Assembly: GCA_963970005.1 (NCBI GenBank)
Contig: CAXAMN010021951.1
Location: 824,895-888,894, forward strand
DNA length: 64,000 nt
Direction: 5' to 3'
Source of the DNA: Durusdinium trenchii
Taxonomy: Eukaryota; Sar; Dinophyceae; Suessiales; Symbiodiniaceae
The translations under genes were made by a program, and so were the position numbers. The notes under the pieces were generated by a model. The model was not told where the DNA came from, searched no databases, and was given only the letters and a program-made list of their open reading frames with translations. This document shows, piece by piece, positions 21,901 to 35,393 of this stretch. Position 1 is the stretch's first letter; every line of letters begins with the position of its first letter.

Positions 21901-24900
21901 TAGTTGCATCGAGGTATGACACATTACTGTAAAGTAATTTGCTCTTCATGTTGCTGCTTGAAAGGTTGAAACCCTGGAGTGCTTCCGTTTCTTCCGTTCC
22001 TTCCCAGCTGAGAGGCCGATTGGTGGCCTTCTCCGCCACCTAGCAGCTGCTAGCGAGCGCTCAGCTCACATGGTTTCCAAATCTTTCCAACAGTCTCCAG
22101 ACTAACAGTAAAAACACTCAGTAAGCAGCGCTCAGGCGAATGTAAGCGGCACAAGCTCTGGCGGCCCCGGCCTCTTCTTTCTGTTGGGCAGTAGGGCTGC
22201 TAGCACCACTGTGCATTTGTAGCAAAACCTGCCACCCCTTGTGCTCAAAGAAATCCATACAAAGCCTTCATCTTCAAACCAAAGCAGTGCACAGCCTCCT
22301 CATCAATTCGAGCTTCTTGCCGGCAGCTATGATAGTTCCTTGGACGACAACGCATCTGCAAAGTAAGCTAGTTGATGGTTTTACATCACATGGGTTCACC
22401 ATACTTACTTTCCAGGCAAAGCCTGCTTAACTTTGTGTCTGATCGTACAATCGTATGTATGTGGTTCCAAGCGAAACTTTACTGTACTATCTATATACGA
22501 TGGAATCGATTCTGACGTTTAAACCTTATTGACGAGCAAGACTGTTTGAAGAGAAGGAGGAAACAATCGATGGAGAAAGAAAAACGTCTACAGGTCTAAA
22601 AAAGAAAGAAAGGAACCATGAGAGAAAAAGGACCGACAAAACTTTTTTGCAAGGAAAAGGCAGCCGAGGCACAGTACATAGCCGTGCCGCTTTGGCCTCT
22701 TCCGCCTTGGCACTCTTTGTGCAGCCGTCGGCGGAGAGGGGGGCGCCAACGCCACACGCTGCTCCAGCAAGGTCACGAAATACCTCAAATAGTGCGATGT
22801 ACGGGTACTATGTTTCCTTTTCCGTGCGTGCTTTGCCTTCTTCAGCCCTTTTGACATTTGTTGCAAGTCAAGCACACGTTCTCGTCAAACATAAACAAAA
22901 TTGAATATCAAGAAAACTGGTTATAGCCAATATTGCGCACGGGTTAAGATCAGTACACCATGTCTGGACGTTTGGTGGTTGAGGAAACGGACAAACTGTT
23001 GGCCTGTGCAGGAATGTTCTCTCAGGTCTTTCCAAAATCCAAAAGCCCACAAGCTTGCTGCAATGCTGTGAACTTGAATGCGCCAGCGCGATGATTGCTG
23101 TACAGCACTCTGAAGGCGGTTTGTGGTTGTGCTCGAAGCCCGAGAAGCGAAATCTAGCTAAATAACATTAAATCATAGCGACTAGGAGCAAGAAGCTACT
23201 AGGGGCTCCTGGCCCTACTACTAGTAACAAGAGGAATCGTCACAAGGCATCCATGCGAGCCTGACTCCAGGGTCCGCTGCTTTGTTCGGCTTCCCGGCAC
23301 CTTGCCAGCAACTCATCCATCTCCTGTCACAAAGCATGCAACATGCGCACACGAGGGCTCGGAGCACTCTCAGCCCAGGCAATCGTCGAAAGGTGCAAGG
23401 ATGCAAAGGACAACTTTCACATCAGGTCAGCGATATCAGGTGTGGTGTCATCAGGATAATGTTGGCCCTGCAGAAAGTTCAATAGTTAGGCTGCATTACT
23501 AGTCCTGCTCCACGCTTGAGGGCAGTGCAGGAACCTCCGCATCCTCAGTGTCTTGTCCTGCGAAATTCCATCTGAGAGTCTCATAGCTATGTCTTTACTA
23601 TACCATTCTTCACCATCATTTACCCTTAAAGTAACTTAATCTAACCTGCATTCTTATCCTCTCTGATCTCGATCGGTGAGTTCCCAGAGTTCCACCGCTC
23701 ACAAGCCGCTATAGACAGTAGAAATTAGAGCCGACGTGACTTGACTTGGAAAATGTGAATTTTCTCATGGCCGACTAGTCATCGACTTGGCATGGCTGCC
23801 ACGGCATCGAGAGTCTGTCTCCTAAGCCTGGTGAGGCATCTGTCTCGTCTACAGTCACGGTGTTGCCTGGGCCTGCAGTTTTCAGGGTCCGACGTTGGAC
23901 TTGACTTCATGGATCTGCCTTGCATGTCCACATTCTCATCATTCTCTAATCTCAGTCAAAGCACTCAAGAAATCAACCGGCTGAGATCTCTCGCTCCTTG
24001 GCAAAATAACCAATTAACGAAATCAAATGAAATCAGCAAGAACCACTGCTGAGCGGAATTAACTGGGATTTGCACCAGTAGTCATCAGAGCTATCAAGCT
24101 GTGCCGACCGATCTGGCCTTGAGTGGAAGTGGATCTTGATTGAGTGATTTGGATGTGAGCGAGCATGCATGGATGGGTGGATACATATACATGGAAACAT
24201 GATGCTCACATGCATGGATATACCATGATAGACTTATATATGTGATTGACAGCTTCCATTTCATCCTCGGTGTGGGCGGTATCCGTCGCCATGCGCTGCG
24301 AATAACTTGGCTGTTCTAGTATGAAGTTCAAGAAACAAACTGATTCTCAACGGGACATCAACATGTTAAACATTGTTAAACCGTCTATTTTACTAATACG
24401 TTCCATACAATTTCCATACGTTCTAAAATGTTCTAAATGGCAAGTCTGGGCTCCCCGAGCTGGCGGCGGCCGTTGACGTCGTTACTTGCTTCATCACTCT
24501 CATACCGCCAAGACGTCTGTGACGTCTGCCCGTCACCAGACCTGGATAAGGCAGCTGGGCGTCTTCAGCAAATGCCGCTGTGGCAAGGGAATCAAAAGGC
24601 ACATTGCTGATTGAGTTTATATCGCCGTCGCTTATCGCGTGGTACTAGTGGGGTATGTCAAAAATAATCCAGCAACAATTCAAAACATTCTTGGAGGCTT
24701 CAATCGGATTGTCATAAGCAAGTGAATCGCTTCATCCGAACGCACACTTCAATCGGCTAAGCTTCAGACTGAGGCGAATGGGTTTCCCAATCGTCAGTCC
24801 AACGAGACATTGAAGATTATTGCCATCCGAACTTTTGCAGACCAAAAGGTGCGCAGATTGAAAGCAAGTGGAGAGTCACAGAGAGCCACACTATTAGTCT

Positions 24901-26146
24901 GGTTGGCGATGGTTGCTAGTTTATCAGGATACTTCTTTACCAGGTGGCTTGTGATACAATGTTACAAGGATATATTGGTATTTATAATACTGATAATACA
25001 AATGTTGGTCTATGCATGAAATCAATATTGATGTCTGATCCCGTTTCCGGTCAAATGGCCAAAGCTCTGAGTGGCAAAGACAACTCACGTTAAATTCATC
25101 GCTTTTCAGGCCTTGAGCCACGTCTACCATTGCCACAAAAAACATGATAAGAAGCCCGTAGAGAAAGCAGAACAACATCATTCAACAACTCAACGGCCCA
25201 AATGGAGCTTTCTCCCTAGGACCTACGGGCCTATGGCACAATAGTATTATAGGACCTATGGAGCGCTTTTTTGATTCGGGTGCATTCGACATAAAGATCC
25301 TGGGATATGACCGAAACAAACCCTGAGATAATTCCAAAGTCTAAATTCTTAGGACTTCAGGAACTGGTTGGAACATCTTGGCACTCGGCCACTCCCAATA
25401 AAAGAGCTTTCTTTGGCTTCGCTTCTGAAGCGCCCCTCATGGCGATGCTCTTGTCGGCGCCTCAGTTATATTGTGACTAGTTCAATCTTTTTCACCCTAT
25501 TGATGGACAAAATCCTACACCACAAAATATCCTTTGTATTAATTTGCGGATGATCCAAACCCCTGTAAGTACCCCTGGCAATAAGGGTCCTTCCTCGGAT
25601 ATTCTTTCCTTTCTTTAGACTTTAGGTCTTTAACCCATTTTAGGCACTTCTTTTCTTCCTTTCTTCTCTTGTCCTTAGTTTTTTGCTCGAATTGCTTTGT
25701 CCATTCACCTTCTCACAAGCTGTGGTACACTCGTCACTCGCAGTGGGGTGAGGCACAAACCCCTGGCCATTGGTACATGCCGGAGGAGAACTGACCTGGC
25801 GAACGCGAGGACGGCTGCAAGGACCTTCCACACCTCCAAACATGCCCTTGGAATCCCTTGGAATCCTTTTTGACAGCTCTCACTTGAACATCGGGAACTG
25901 TGATTCTAAAGCGGTGCATCTCGAAAGCTACTAGGGGTTCCTGGCCTTACTACTAGGAGCAAGGACGCTACTAGCCGCTCCTGGCATCGCTGCTACTGAC
26001 TCGAAAGCTGCCTGCCTGGTACACCTGCTTGACCCTGAAACTGATTCGCCGCCAACTGACGTGCAGATCTTGCGGACTCCTCTCTTCAGAAACGAGGCGT
26101 GCCGACCAGGTACCGACCAGGTGCGAACGGCAATTCTGCAATTTCT
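18901..26146. other. Gene-poor stretch with dispersed repeats
   Basis: Family B repeats occur at 19512-19650, 21155-21298 (mixed with family C words), 23178-23232 and 25926-25995, and a (GA)n(GT)n run at 19891-19914. Weakly coding-like ORFs at 20163-20531 (minus) and 21486-21932 (plus) lack domains and I do not claim them as genes. Nothing else is supported. Confidence 0.45.
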
Positions 26147-26972
26147 AAAAGCTTCTTGTTACTACTAGCGATGCACTTGTTACTACTAGTAAGTTAAGGC
26201 ACTTGTTACTACTAGCGATGCACTTGTTACTACTAGTAAGTTAAGGCACTTGTTACTACTAGCGATGCACTTGTTACTACTAGCGATGCACTTGTTACTA
26301 CTAGTAAGGCACTTGTTACTACTAGCGAAGCACTTGTTACTACTAGCGATGCACTTGTTACTACTAGTTAGGCACTTGTTACTACTAGTGATGCACTTGT
26401 TACTACTAGCGATGCACTTGTTACAAAAGGCGATGCGCTTGTTACTACTAGCGATGCACTTGTTACTACTAGCGATGCACTTGTTACTACTAGCGATGCA
26501 CTTGTTACTACTAGTAAGGCACTTGTTACTACTAGCGATGCACTTGTTACTACTAGCGATGCACTTGATTCCACAAGTAAGGCACTTGTTACTACTAGCG
26601 ATGGACTTGTTACTACTAGCGATGCACTTGTTACTACTAGTAAGGCACTTGTTACTACTAGCAATGCACTTGTTACTACTAGTAAGGCACTTGTTACTAC
26701 TAGCGATGCACTTGTTACTACTAGTAAGGCACTTGTTACAACTAGTAAGGCACTTGTTACTACTAGCGATGCACTTGTTACTACTAGCGATGCGCTTCTT
26801 ACTAGTAAGGCACTTGTTAATACTAGCGATGCACTTGTTACTACTAGTAAGGCATTTGTTACTACTAGCGATGCACTTGTTGCTACTAGTAAGGCACTTG
26901 TTACTACTAGCGATGCACTTGTTACTACTAGTAAGGCACTTGTTACTACTAGCGATGCACTTGTTACTAAAG
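26147..26972. repeat. Large family C minisatellite, about 38 units of 21 bp
   Basis: Units read 'acttgttactactag' plus 'cgatgc' or 'taaggc', in irregular alternation, with a few variants ('ttgattccacaag', 'ttacaaaaggcg'). The 21-bp period equals seven codons, so three frames stay open for more than 200 codons (peptides repeating LLLAMHL, SSNKCLT and VVTSASL). These ORFs are artefacts of periodicity. Confidence 0.95.
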
Positions 26973-27422
26973 TTGTTTGCCAATTCTGGAAGAATGCGTG
27001 AAGTTGCGGTGGCATCGGCACCCATTGGTGCCCCGTCCTGGGATTGCCATTGAGAAGTCGCAGTGGACTGCATCAGTGGCACCTCGCAAGTTGAGACTAA
27101 TCATGAATACATGAACAAAGGAAAAAGGAAGAAAGGAGAGGAGAGAAAACAAGACATAAAAGAAAAGTGATGTAGAAACCAAACCAAAACCAACAGTACA
27201 GGAAAAAACACATAAATAATATATTGGAACACTTTGAAGTACGAGTATGGGAGGAGTGATGTGCAGAAAATCAGCCACCTCTTCCCGACCCTGAAGAGGC
27301 GGTCTAGCCTAAGGCGAGGTTTGAGAAGCTTCATCTGTTCTCATTCGGGTCTGGGGATGTGCTGAGCCACGAGCTTGCCATCTGCCTCTGAAAGTGAAAC
27401 GATGAGCAAATGCCAGGTAGAG

Positions 27423-27590
27423 TGTCCCTTAAAATCTAGGAGCCAAATGAATGGTGCGAGCGCTTCTTCAAGGAAGCTCCCCCCCGCCCTGAAGGAAGCG
27501 TGAACTATCCTGCGTCCTGTACCTACTAGCTACCTCTCTCTTACTTAATTAAGTAGGCGCCTACTTAATTAAGTAGGGAGAAAGAGGATC
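27423..27590 (+). mobile_element. MITE-like inverted-repeat element, copy 1, with 34-bp perfect palindrome
   Basis: The palindrome at 27542-27575 is TACTTAATTAAGTA, GGCGCC, TACTTAATTAAGTA. To its left lie 'cttcttcaaggaagctcccc' (27463-27482) and 'aggagccaaatgaat'. The same modules occur in opposite orientation at about 52355-52545. No coding capacity is present, so if mobile it is non-autonomous. Confidence 0.55.
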
Positions 27591-27599
27591 GGACTTTAA

Positions 27600-29590
27600 A
27601 GAAAGTGTCGTATCAAAGTGTGGGGCGAAACAATCAGGATGGTCAGACCCTTTCTCCCATCTTCTTCCCAGCCTTCGGACGGAAATCTTCTTGGAAGAGC
27701 CTGCACAAGCTGCTAGTGAGGAGACTTTGGGCTCGAATCTGCAGATTCGACGAAAACAAAGTACAGTGGTAGTAAAATGGTCTAATGCAGCGCGGCGCAA
27801 TCAAGATTTCCCAAAAGGGAAGAACCCAAGAAGGGAGAACCATTGGAGATGTGTTGACGATGTTTATCGATTTTTGATAAATCTTTTTGGTTCATCCGAG
27901 GCCTTCGGTGACCGAATACGGCAGTAGTCATTACAAATGCCTCAGCTCAATGCGGCAGTAGTCACTCAAAGTCGAAGGGTGACACGGCGATGAGTGCTAA
28001 CTTAAGGCCAGGGCTGACGAGCCAACAAGTAAGACAAGATCCTACCACAAAAAAAAACACATCTCCGCTTGCTAGAAGTGACTAGAAGTGAGCCAGATCA
28101 ACGTTTTTGGGTCTATATAAATGTACAAATATGTACAAATCACATGATTGAACACAAACTACCATGGTTGCCTGGTTGACTTGCAAGTTCATGAAAGGTG
28201 TTTATATAAAAGGCTTGTTTGAACCAAAGAGATTCCACGCTAGAACTAGAGAACAAAACAACAGCAATGCACATTTCACATTGTTGCAAGGAAGTACCTC
28301 CTATCTCATGATGGATACTAGCTCTGTTACCTGGACTCTAGGCGCGGGAAAAAAGTGTTGATTCTTGTGTCTGGTGCTTCCTAGATCTGTGAAAAAAATC
28401 ATGCAGCCCATCGTGACACGTATATATATATATATATTAAATTATAGGGGCTCCTGGCCGTACTACTAGGAGCAAGGACGCTACTAGGGGCTTCTGGCAT
28501 CGCAACTATGAACAAGGACGCTACTATAATCCTTTAAAAAAATCGATTTGCCTATCCACGGATGGCTTTGTGAGACAGTCCTACGAAAAAGCCTGCGCAC
28601 ACCCAGGGCCAAACCTCGGTTTACAAAGTATGTGGTGCGCATACCCAGGCTTGAGAGCGGTCCAATCCTGTTTGGCTTTCAGAGGTCTTGAGCGAACTAA
28701 TTCACTGATTCATGTCTGACAATAAGAATAGTGAATAGTGTTGCCAAGGGAGTTCAAGAGGGTTTACAAGTTTGGGTTTTGCCGTGGCCGCAGACAGACC
28801 AATTGCTTCAAGCTGTGCACTCCATTGCAAGCCCCTGTACGACTCTTTCACACTCTTTCACACCACCTCTTTATTACAACAATTTGATGAAGCCGGTTGA
28901 AGGTTGCAAATTGTCGAATTCTCAGGTTGCGGCACTTTGAGATGCTGTCATCATCTGAATCATTTTCTCGACATGTCTGGACAGTTCCTGGCTTCAAGTG
29001 GTTGCACAATGGGAACACACGTGTGAAACCCAGCTGAGTCAAGCCTCACCGCAGGGTTCTCCGTTGACTCGGCGGTTCACAAGCCTTGGATGCGACTGCC
29101 AGCTGGTTTCTTTTGGAAGTATGAAGCTATCAGTGGAAGCCACAGTGGCTTAGTCACAACTGGGTTACTACATGTACTGCATGTTTCTCAGTTTCTCTAC
29201 TCTACATATTTAGTAGCAAGAAGGAGTAGCGACCGGGCGCAGAACCAAAAAAACTGATCTTCAAGGAAGCTTTCTACCAGAAGCAAACCGAGTTCCGGAA
29301 AGAATTGGAAAAAAGACTCTTGCAAAGTCGCATAGAAACTCCCACCTACAATGATCTTCCCGTTCATTTCACGGAATGAAAGCGCGGGAGAGAGTCTCTC
29401 CAAGTTTGCGACCGGACATCGTACATGGTATCAGCCTCGCCAAACTTGAGGCCATCCAAATTCTGCGCCTTAAAGCAAGCTCATCCGAGGTCCAAAACTT
29501 TTGCGAATCTCTTCTTGGTGACTTTTTGAAAAACGTGTCATGATCTCTGGTGTACGGAAGAAAGGCATCAACAGGGTTGCCGGAACACAA
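27600..29590. other. Stretch without supported genes
   Basis: It holds a (TA)n run at 28421-28438 and a family B repeat at 28446-28525. Small ORFs do not look coding. Confidence 0.45.
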
Positions 29591-29591
29591 G

Positions 29592-29820
<229 letters not shown>

Positions 29821-31668
29821 TTCTCTTGCAGGCAAGAGCCTGTCCTCCACGTCTCGAAAGGTGCCGGGCCTCACTGGCCTCCAACCTAATAGCAATGGCC
29901 TCCCTAGTAGCGATGGCCTCCAACCTAGAAGCTATGGCATCCAATTCAACTAAACCACCTTCAGCTCTGGTCAGATCCAAAATCCACGGTGATCCATGGT
30001 GCGTGTATATCATTGTGCATGTACTACAGTACAGTCAAGTCATGTTGAGACTCCAGCATCCCCTCGAATAGAAGCAGTTGCAGTGGCACCACAAAACCTG
30101 CGCAAGAATCTGCGTGCCTGGCCCAAAGAACACTTTGAAACTTGACGCCTGTTTGCTGCCAAAGTCCGCCCGGCATCCCCAGCATTGGGAACCTCAATGC
30201 AAAAACGCGTGACTGTGGGTCTCTTGTCGACCTGTACAACTCCATGACGACGCTTGACGTTTGTTACTACAGTAGCGTCCTTGCTACTAGTAGCTTCTTG
30301 TTACTACAGGTGAACCGATTCCCCTTTTCAGGAAAACACCGCCAACACAGGAAGTTGCTCAGGCACGCGACCATAACAACCAAGCTCACTTGACTGAATC
30401 CAGTCTGCCCTGGCTGGCGGGCACATATAAAAATATCCGCGCAAAGAACATGCTCAGCCAGTCTAGCACTCTTGGCCACAATAGGTGCTAAAGAGTAAGT
30501 TCTCTGCCAGCCCTTCCTCTTGCTCTTTGCAAAGTCTCTTTGTCATTGTGGCTTTCTGGACTGTCCAATAGACATCATAGACTTGAAACACTATCCTGTT
30601 TGTTCGTTCAGTTTCCTGTTTGCATTCTTTTGGTTCAGCCAGATTGAGGCAGTCAACTCTTTAGTCACAGCGAGCTTGGCTTTCGTCCCTGCCTAACTCC
30701 CATCGGATGGAGATGTAGTGGGTTTGCACAGTATACAAGAGGAGGCTTGTGACCCATACCTGACCCAGCTTCGACTGAGAAACTGAATGAGTGGATGTTG
30801 CACATGTTTTCTCTTCTCATGGAATGTTGGGCCGAAGACCCGCAGGCCTGTGTGTGTGACGTTTATTTTCCTGCTATGGGAATCTGCAAAACATCAAGAA
30901 AACCAACGACCAACGACCACATAAACAGAACCCCACCTTGATCTTTTCTTCCAGCTGTTCTCTTAGAGCGGGCTTCCTGGCGTCAAGTTGGCCGTTTGGG
31001 TTCCGCGAAATGCCGGCAAAGCCTAGACGGCGATGGGCCATAGGCTGCAATATCTGTTAATTGAAGGTGAACACTTTGGAGAAAGCATGAAAAACAATGA
31101 GTTTCTCAAAACCTGCTAGAGAAACGCTTGCACAGCTGCATAGAAAAGCCCTCTGACGTCGAACTCGAAAGTCACCTGAGAAAACTGTTTGTGAATACGG
31201 ACGGATCATAATAATAGATCTTCATTGTCCCTTCATTCTGCAATTGGTTGCCATGCTCTGAGCTTTAGCAGCTGAGGCTCAAACAACACGAAGTTGCTCT
31301 AAGGCCTGTCAAAAGGTGCATGAAGTGCATGTGCTGAGCATGTGAAAACCATTCCTTTTTACGTAATCAGAGATGTCAGTCATACTTAGTCGGTCAGTTG
31401 GCATGGCTAAGTCAATGATAATCGATGTAAGCACCTGCGGGGACGGCATGGCACATCTATACCCTACGAAGGGTACATCTTCGGCACCCACGCATTCCTG
31501 GTGTCTCACCCAGTGATAGAAATAGAATGTAGAATGCCAAAATGCCGATCCGTCGTGTCACTGACGACAGAATCATACGAGGAGACAAAAAGACTAAGAA
31601 AGAATGGACGAAAGGTCCATAGGTCCATAGGTCCAAAGAAAGAAAAGTGGACGCGAGAGCACAGTGGA

Positions 31669-31752
31669 GTACCTCCAACCTACTAGTAGCTTCTTGTTAC
31701 TAGTAGCGATGGCCTCCACCTAATAGCGTCCTTGCTACTAGTAGCTTCTTGT
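31669..31752 (+). repeat. Chimeric repeat locus mixing family A, B and C words
   Basis: Within 84 bp the sequence carries 'ctccaacctactagtagc' (A), 'ttcttgttactagtagcg' (C), 'atggcctccacctaatagcg' (A), 'tccttgctactagtagc' (B) and 'ttcttgttgcc' (C). This shows the families recombine as modules joined at TAG. Confidence 0.85.
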
Positions 31753-32424
31753 TGCCAGAGTACAGTGGAGTACAAGGAGGACAGCAGAGTACAAGTAGCT
31801 TGCAGTTTAGTTTCGCTCAAAGTCTCTATATTTTTCCTGTTTCTCCCCGTCCTTGGCACCATTGCCTGCCTGACAGCACGCCTCACCAACGCACTTGAAC
31901 AACTGATGCTTCACCCAGGAATTGCCTTTTTTCATTGAATTGATGTGTTTTCTTTGATATTTCAGATTCTTGCTCAAACACGTGTGCTAACAAAGCAATG
32001 CGTGAAAAAGAAAGAACCAGAAATGCGCGCCATGTCGTGCCTTGCGAATACCACACCAAGCACACCAACCGCCACTTCCACAAGCCTCAAAGGCAAATTT
32101 TTGGGATGTGATGAGGCTCTTTCTCACACAGCTGAAATGCCTACATGCATGTCATAAATCATGTCACATGACTGCAAAGTCTTTGGAGAACAATACGTCG
32201 CCTTCCTGACATTACCGGATCAAGGATTTGGATGTACTGTGCAACTCAAAACAGCTTGATCCATTGTCAAAACTTGCTCTCAAGGAGGTCGCCTCAAGAC
32301 AAGGTTCTCCAAGGCGGTCAGGAACTGTAGGATCAACCTCGACATTCGTCTGGAGAAGTCCGGAGCATTGAGGGGTTTGACTCGGTTTGACTCTGTGCAC
32401 TTTCCTTATCCATTTGGCAATCTT

Positions 32425-32976
32425 TCAACTAGCATCAAGGGCCCAACTTCCGTGTAGTTGTGAATGTGTTGAGCCATGCCGGCTACAACCTCGGAAATAA
32501 CTTGGAGATCGACTCAAACAAACAGTGAAACCATCATGAGTTTGGAAATCAAATGCCTCCTCACAATCTCCTGTGACTTCTGGGTCCGCAACCAGAAGGT
32601 TCAGTACCACGAAGGCCTGCAGCTTGGCCAAAATCGATGCAAGCAAAACTAAGCTAAAGTTTGCTTCATCTGATTGCATCTGATGCTGTCTCCTGCCTGA
32701 ACTTTAAGCATCCGAAGAAACGCACTGAATCGTTGGAAAGGTCAAAGAGCTGTTGCGCGTATTGGCGCTCAGTGTTCTCACCTTGCTGCTGTACCACTCT
32801 GTAGCTTTGTAGATGCTTGCAACACCCTGCAACCACCCATAACTTGGGCGTTGGATCAAGTCCTTTTCAATATCAACAACAGCTGTTTGACTATCTGGCG
32901 AATCATTATGATTCCAACCGCTCAATATGAAGAACCGTGCTCGAGTTTGATGGGGTGGGATGCCTGCATTATGCAA
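32425..32976 (-). CDS. Possible exons of an unidentified protein
   Basis: Two non-repetitive frames lie in order on the minus strand. The upstream one (32704-32976) includes ARFFILSGWNHNDSPDSQTA and VVDIEKDLIQRPSYGWLQGV. The other (32425-32679) includes LVADPEVTGDCEEAFDFQTH. Both look more protein-like than average, but no domain is recognised. I did not find splice sites joining them. Confidence 0.3.
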
Positions 32977-33336
32977 AGCTAAAATCTCGTGCTCATAACT
33001 CTCTTAAATCCTGATCATGATGTGGACATATGTGGTCCTACTGTCAAGCCATGGCTGCTGCAAAGGAATGTTTTGGGGACGGCTCCCTGAACATGAGTAT
33101 TTAGATGTATTTAGTTAGGTTCCAGGTGATAGCACAACCAGGTGTGCTCCAACGCTTGATAAAGCGTCTGGGTCCTAGTGACTAGGATCCGTCCGCGTCT
33201 GAGCACCCTCCATTTTCCTGTAACTTCTCTTCACTTCTCTTCTCCTCGATTTCTCTTGGTGTTTTTTTAGCCCGGGGGGTAGACCGTAGAGGGGTGTAGT
33301 AGCTAGAGGTAGCCAGTGGAAGAGGTAGCTAGTAGC

Positions 33337-33573
33337 TTAACTAGCTACTAGCACGGACGCAGGTTGGCTCACGCTCTCACTTATGATTTGGTTCCTAGAT
33401 CTTTTGGGAAACCTAATCACCAAATCTTTCAATCCTGATTGCCAAATCCATGCAGGCAACAAACGTCTTAAGAGTCTAAAGGTATCATTGCAGCTGTTTT
33501 CCAGTCGGAGCCTTTGGATTGCCTTGCAACCATTTCTGACTTGACAAATATACATTGGGAGTGCATGAAACAA
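33337..33573 (-). CDS. Possible exon, unidentified
   Basis: The frame includes YICQVRNGCKAIQRLRLENS and FRLLRRLLPAWIWQSGLKDL, helical with Arg and Leu. A neighbouring frame (33485-33922, minus) overlaps it in a different phase, and only one of the two can be real in the overlap. No domain is recognised. Confidence 0.25.
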   Translation of the reverse strand: MFHALPMYICQVRNGCKAIQRLRLENSCNDTFRLLRRLLPAWIWQSGLKDLVIRFPKRSRNQIISESVSQPASVLVAS

Positions 33574-34735
33574 GCACCCGATTCACTAACCACCTGCCGT
33601 TCGGGGCAGAAATTATTTGTACACGAGCCCGAATGAGCCCAAGTTTCGTGACATCAGGGGTCCATATCGCTTCACGACATGTTTCTCTGACGTGTTGAGA
33701 CTGCTTTTTGCAGCCCCAAAGCGAGTGCGTCGCCGACTTTGCAGCAACTACCTCACTCGATGTGCGTCGATGTAAAGCTACGGAAATTCTTCGAATGGTG
33801 GAGATAGAACTAAGGATCTCGGAGACACGCACCACATTTTGTTTGTTCCGACTCCATGCAGATGAGGCGAAGGGAGTCCACATTTGGTTCATTCGCAACG
33901 ATTCCTGCCGCAACAGTCCCAAACTCTAAAGCGGAAGCGGTAGTTGTTTTTTCAGCATGTTTCACCCCTGCATGTCTGGCCTATTCTGGCCTATTGCTCC
34001 ACATCCATCATTGTGACTGGCCGAATCTGCCCTGGGTCAAGCTCTTCATCTGGATCGTATTCCAATGATTCTCCTCAGTGATTGAGACACTGGCCCCCCG
34101 ACATCTGACGGGAAAGCTTAGCTATCGGCTTATGGAGTTGTTGCAAGGGCCACAATGCGGTTGGAGGTCATCGCCATTAGGTCGGACGCAAGGGCCACAA
34201 AGGCACAATGGCTCTTATTAGCTCTTTAGATGGCCTAGGGCCTAGATGAGCTCAAAGGAGCCAAGCTTCGAAGAGCGGCTGTGAATTGCATCATTTTTCT
34301 CTGTTCCTCCTGCAGAAATTATATAACATAAATTAACTATAGTCGGCGCTTTTCACTCAATCCGAGGAAGGCCCAAGCTTTGCACTAGCACAGCATACAT
34401 CATGGTCGCAGTCCTCATCCCATGCCTCAGCTACTTGGCCTGGAGGGTAATCAAGTGAAAGCTGGACAGAAGCATGCCATGATAAAGTCACGAAATGTCA
34501 CGAAGAGCTTAAATATCAACTTAAGAGAACTGCAAAAAACCATGCCCTTGCACGCCCTGCCTACTTCCCTTCCGAGCTCTCGCCAAAAGACAGCCGCACT
34601 TTCATCAGATATCTGCAGGGGTTCTTGCAGCTCTTTGAAGCAATTTGTAAGGTATCCTTAGAAGCGTGTCGCAGTCAAATGTGTTCATCATACACACGTT
34701 GGAAGACATACATCAGATCAGACTATCAGACAGTC

Positions 34736-35101
34736 TCAAAGTCTTGGGGTCTCAAGAACTCCAAGTGTCTGTCTTGAACATGTTTTAATCTTGGCTTTTG
34801 GCCTTTGGGCCTGGCATCTTTGGATCAAGTTTGTCATGAAAGCTGGCACACAAATTGTTTCAAGTCTGAAGCATGAGTGACCGGGCCTAGGCGATCTTTG
34901 TATGTGGCCTCGATGTGAAGTTGATATCAATCCCGACGGGGAGGATGAAAGGGCGGATGTAGCTGTCATTGTTCCCATTTCTGCAGCTCGAACTGCGCCT
35001 TCCAAGTTCTTTTTGGTCTGTGATCTCAAATCAGATTTTTGCTCGATGCCGTCGACCACCTGAAAAACACTCGACACGTAAAAGAACGAAACCCACGACA
35101 A
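34736..35101 (-). CDS. Possible exon, unidentified
   Basis: The frame contains FQVVDGIEQKSDLRSQTKKN then LEGAVRAAEMGTMTATSALS. It is charged, helical and non-repetitive, with no recognised domain. The C-terminal third looks less coding. Confidence 0.25.
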   Translation of the reverse strand: MSWVSFFYVSSVFQVVDGIEQKSDLRSQTKKNLEGAVRAAEMGTMTATSALSSSPSGLISTSHRGHIQRSPRPGHSCFRLETICVPAFMTNLIQRCQAQRPKAKIKTCSRQTLGVLETPRL

Positions 35102-35393
35102 GTCTTGAACTGTCCTGTCGAGGTGAATGCTGATTTTTCTCTAAACCGCATGGATAATGCAAAATATGGTCGACACATTGGTGCTTCATGCAGGCAAACA
35201 TGTGTTTGGTGAGTCGCCAACCAGATTCGTAAGTTTGCTCATATCATTTCATATCTATCTAACCTAAATCAACTGTCGCAACTGTGGTTCGGGTGTCTTG
35301 CTCCTTTGACACTGCCCACAATAGAAAACTGTCCGATTTCCTCCTGCAGTTAGCACTATCCAAACCTTTAGCAAAACAGTGTCAGAATTTAGT

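Noticed and set aside
21486-21932. 148-codon plus-strand ORF with C-terminal hydrophobic segment
   Set aside because: Composition is mixed, there is no domain and no splice context, so I could not support a gene.
26147-26972. Possible CRISPR-like array because of regular short repeats
   Set aside because: There are no unique spacers between repeats and no cas genes; the organism is eukaryotic.
26186-27082. Long ORFs (298, 267 and 217 codons) over the 21-bp array
   Set aside because: They are open only because the repeat period is seven codons; the peptides are pure heptad repeats in three frames.
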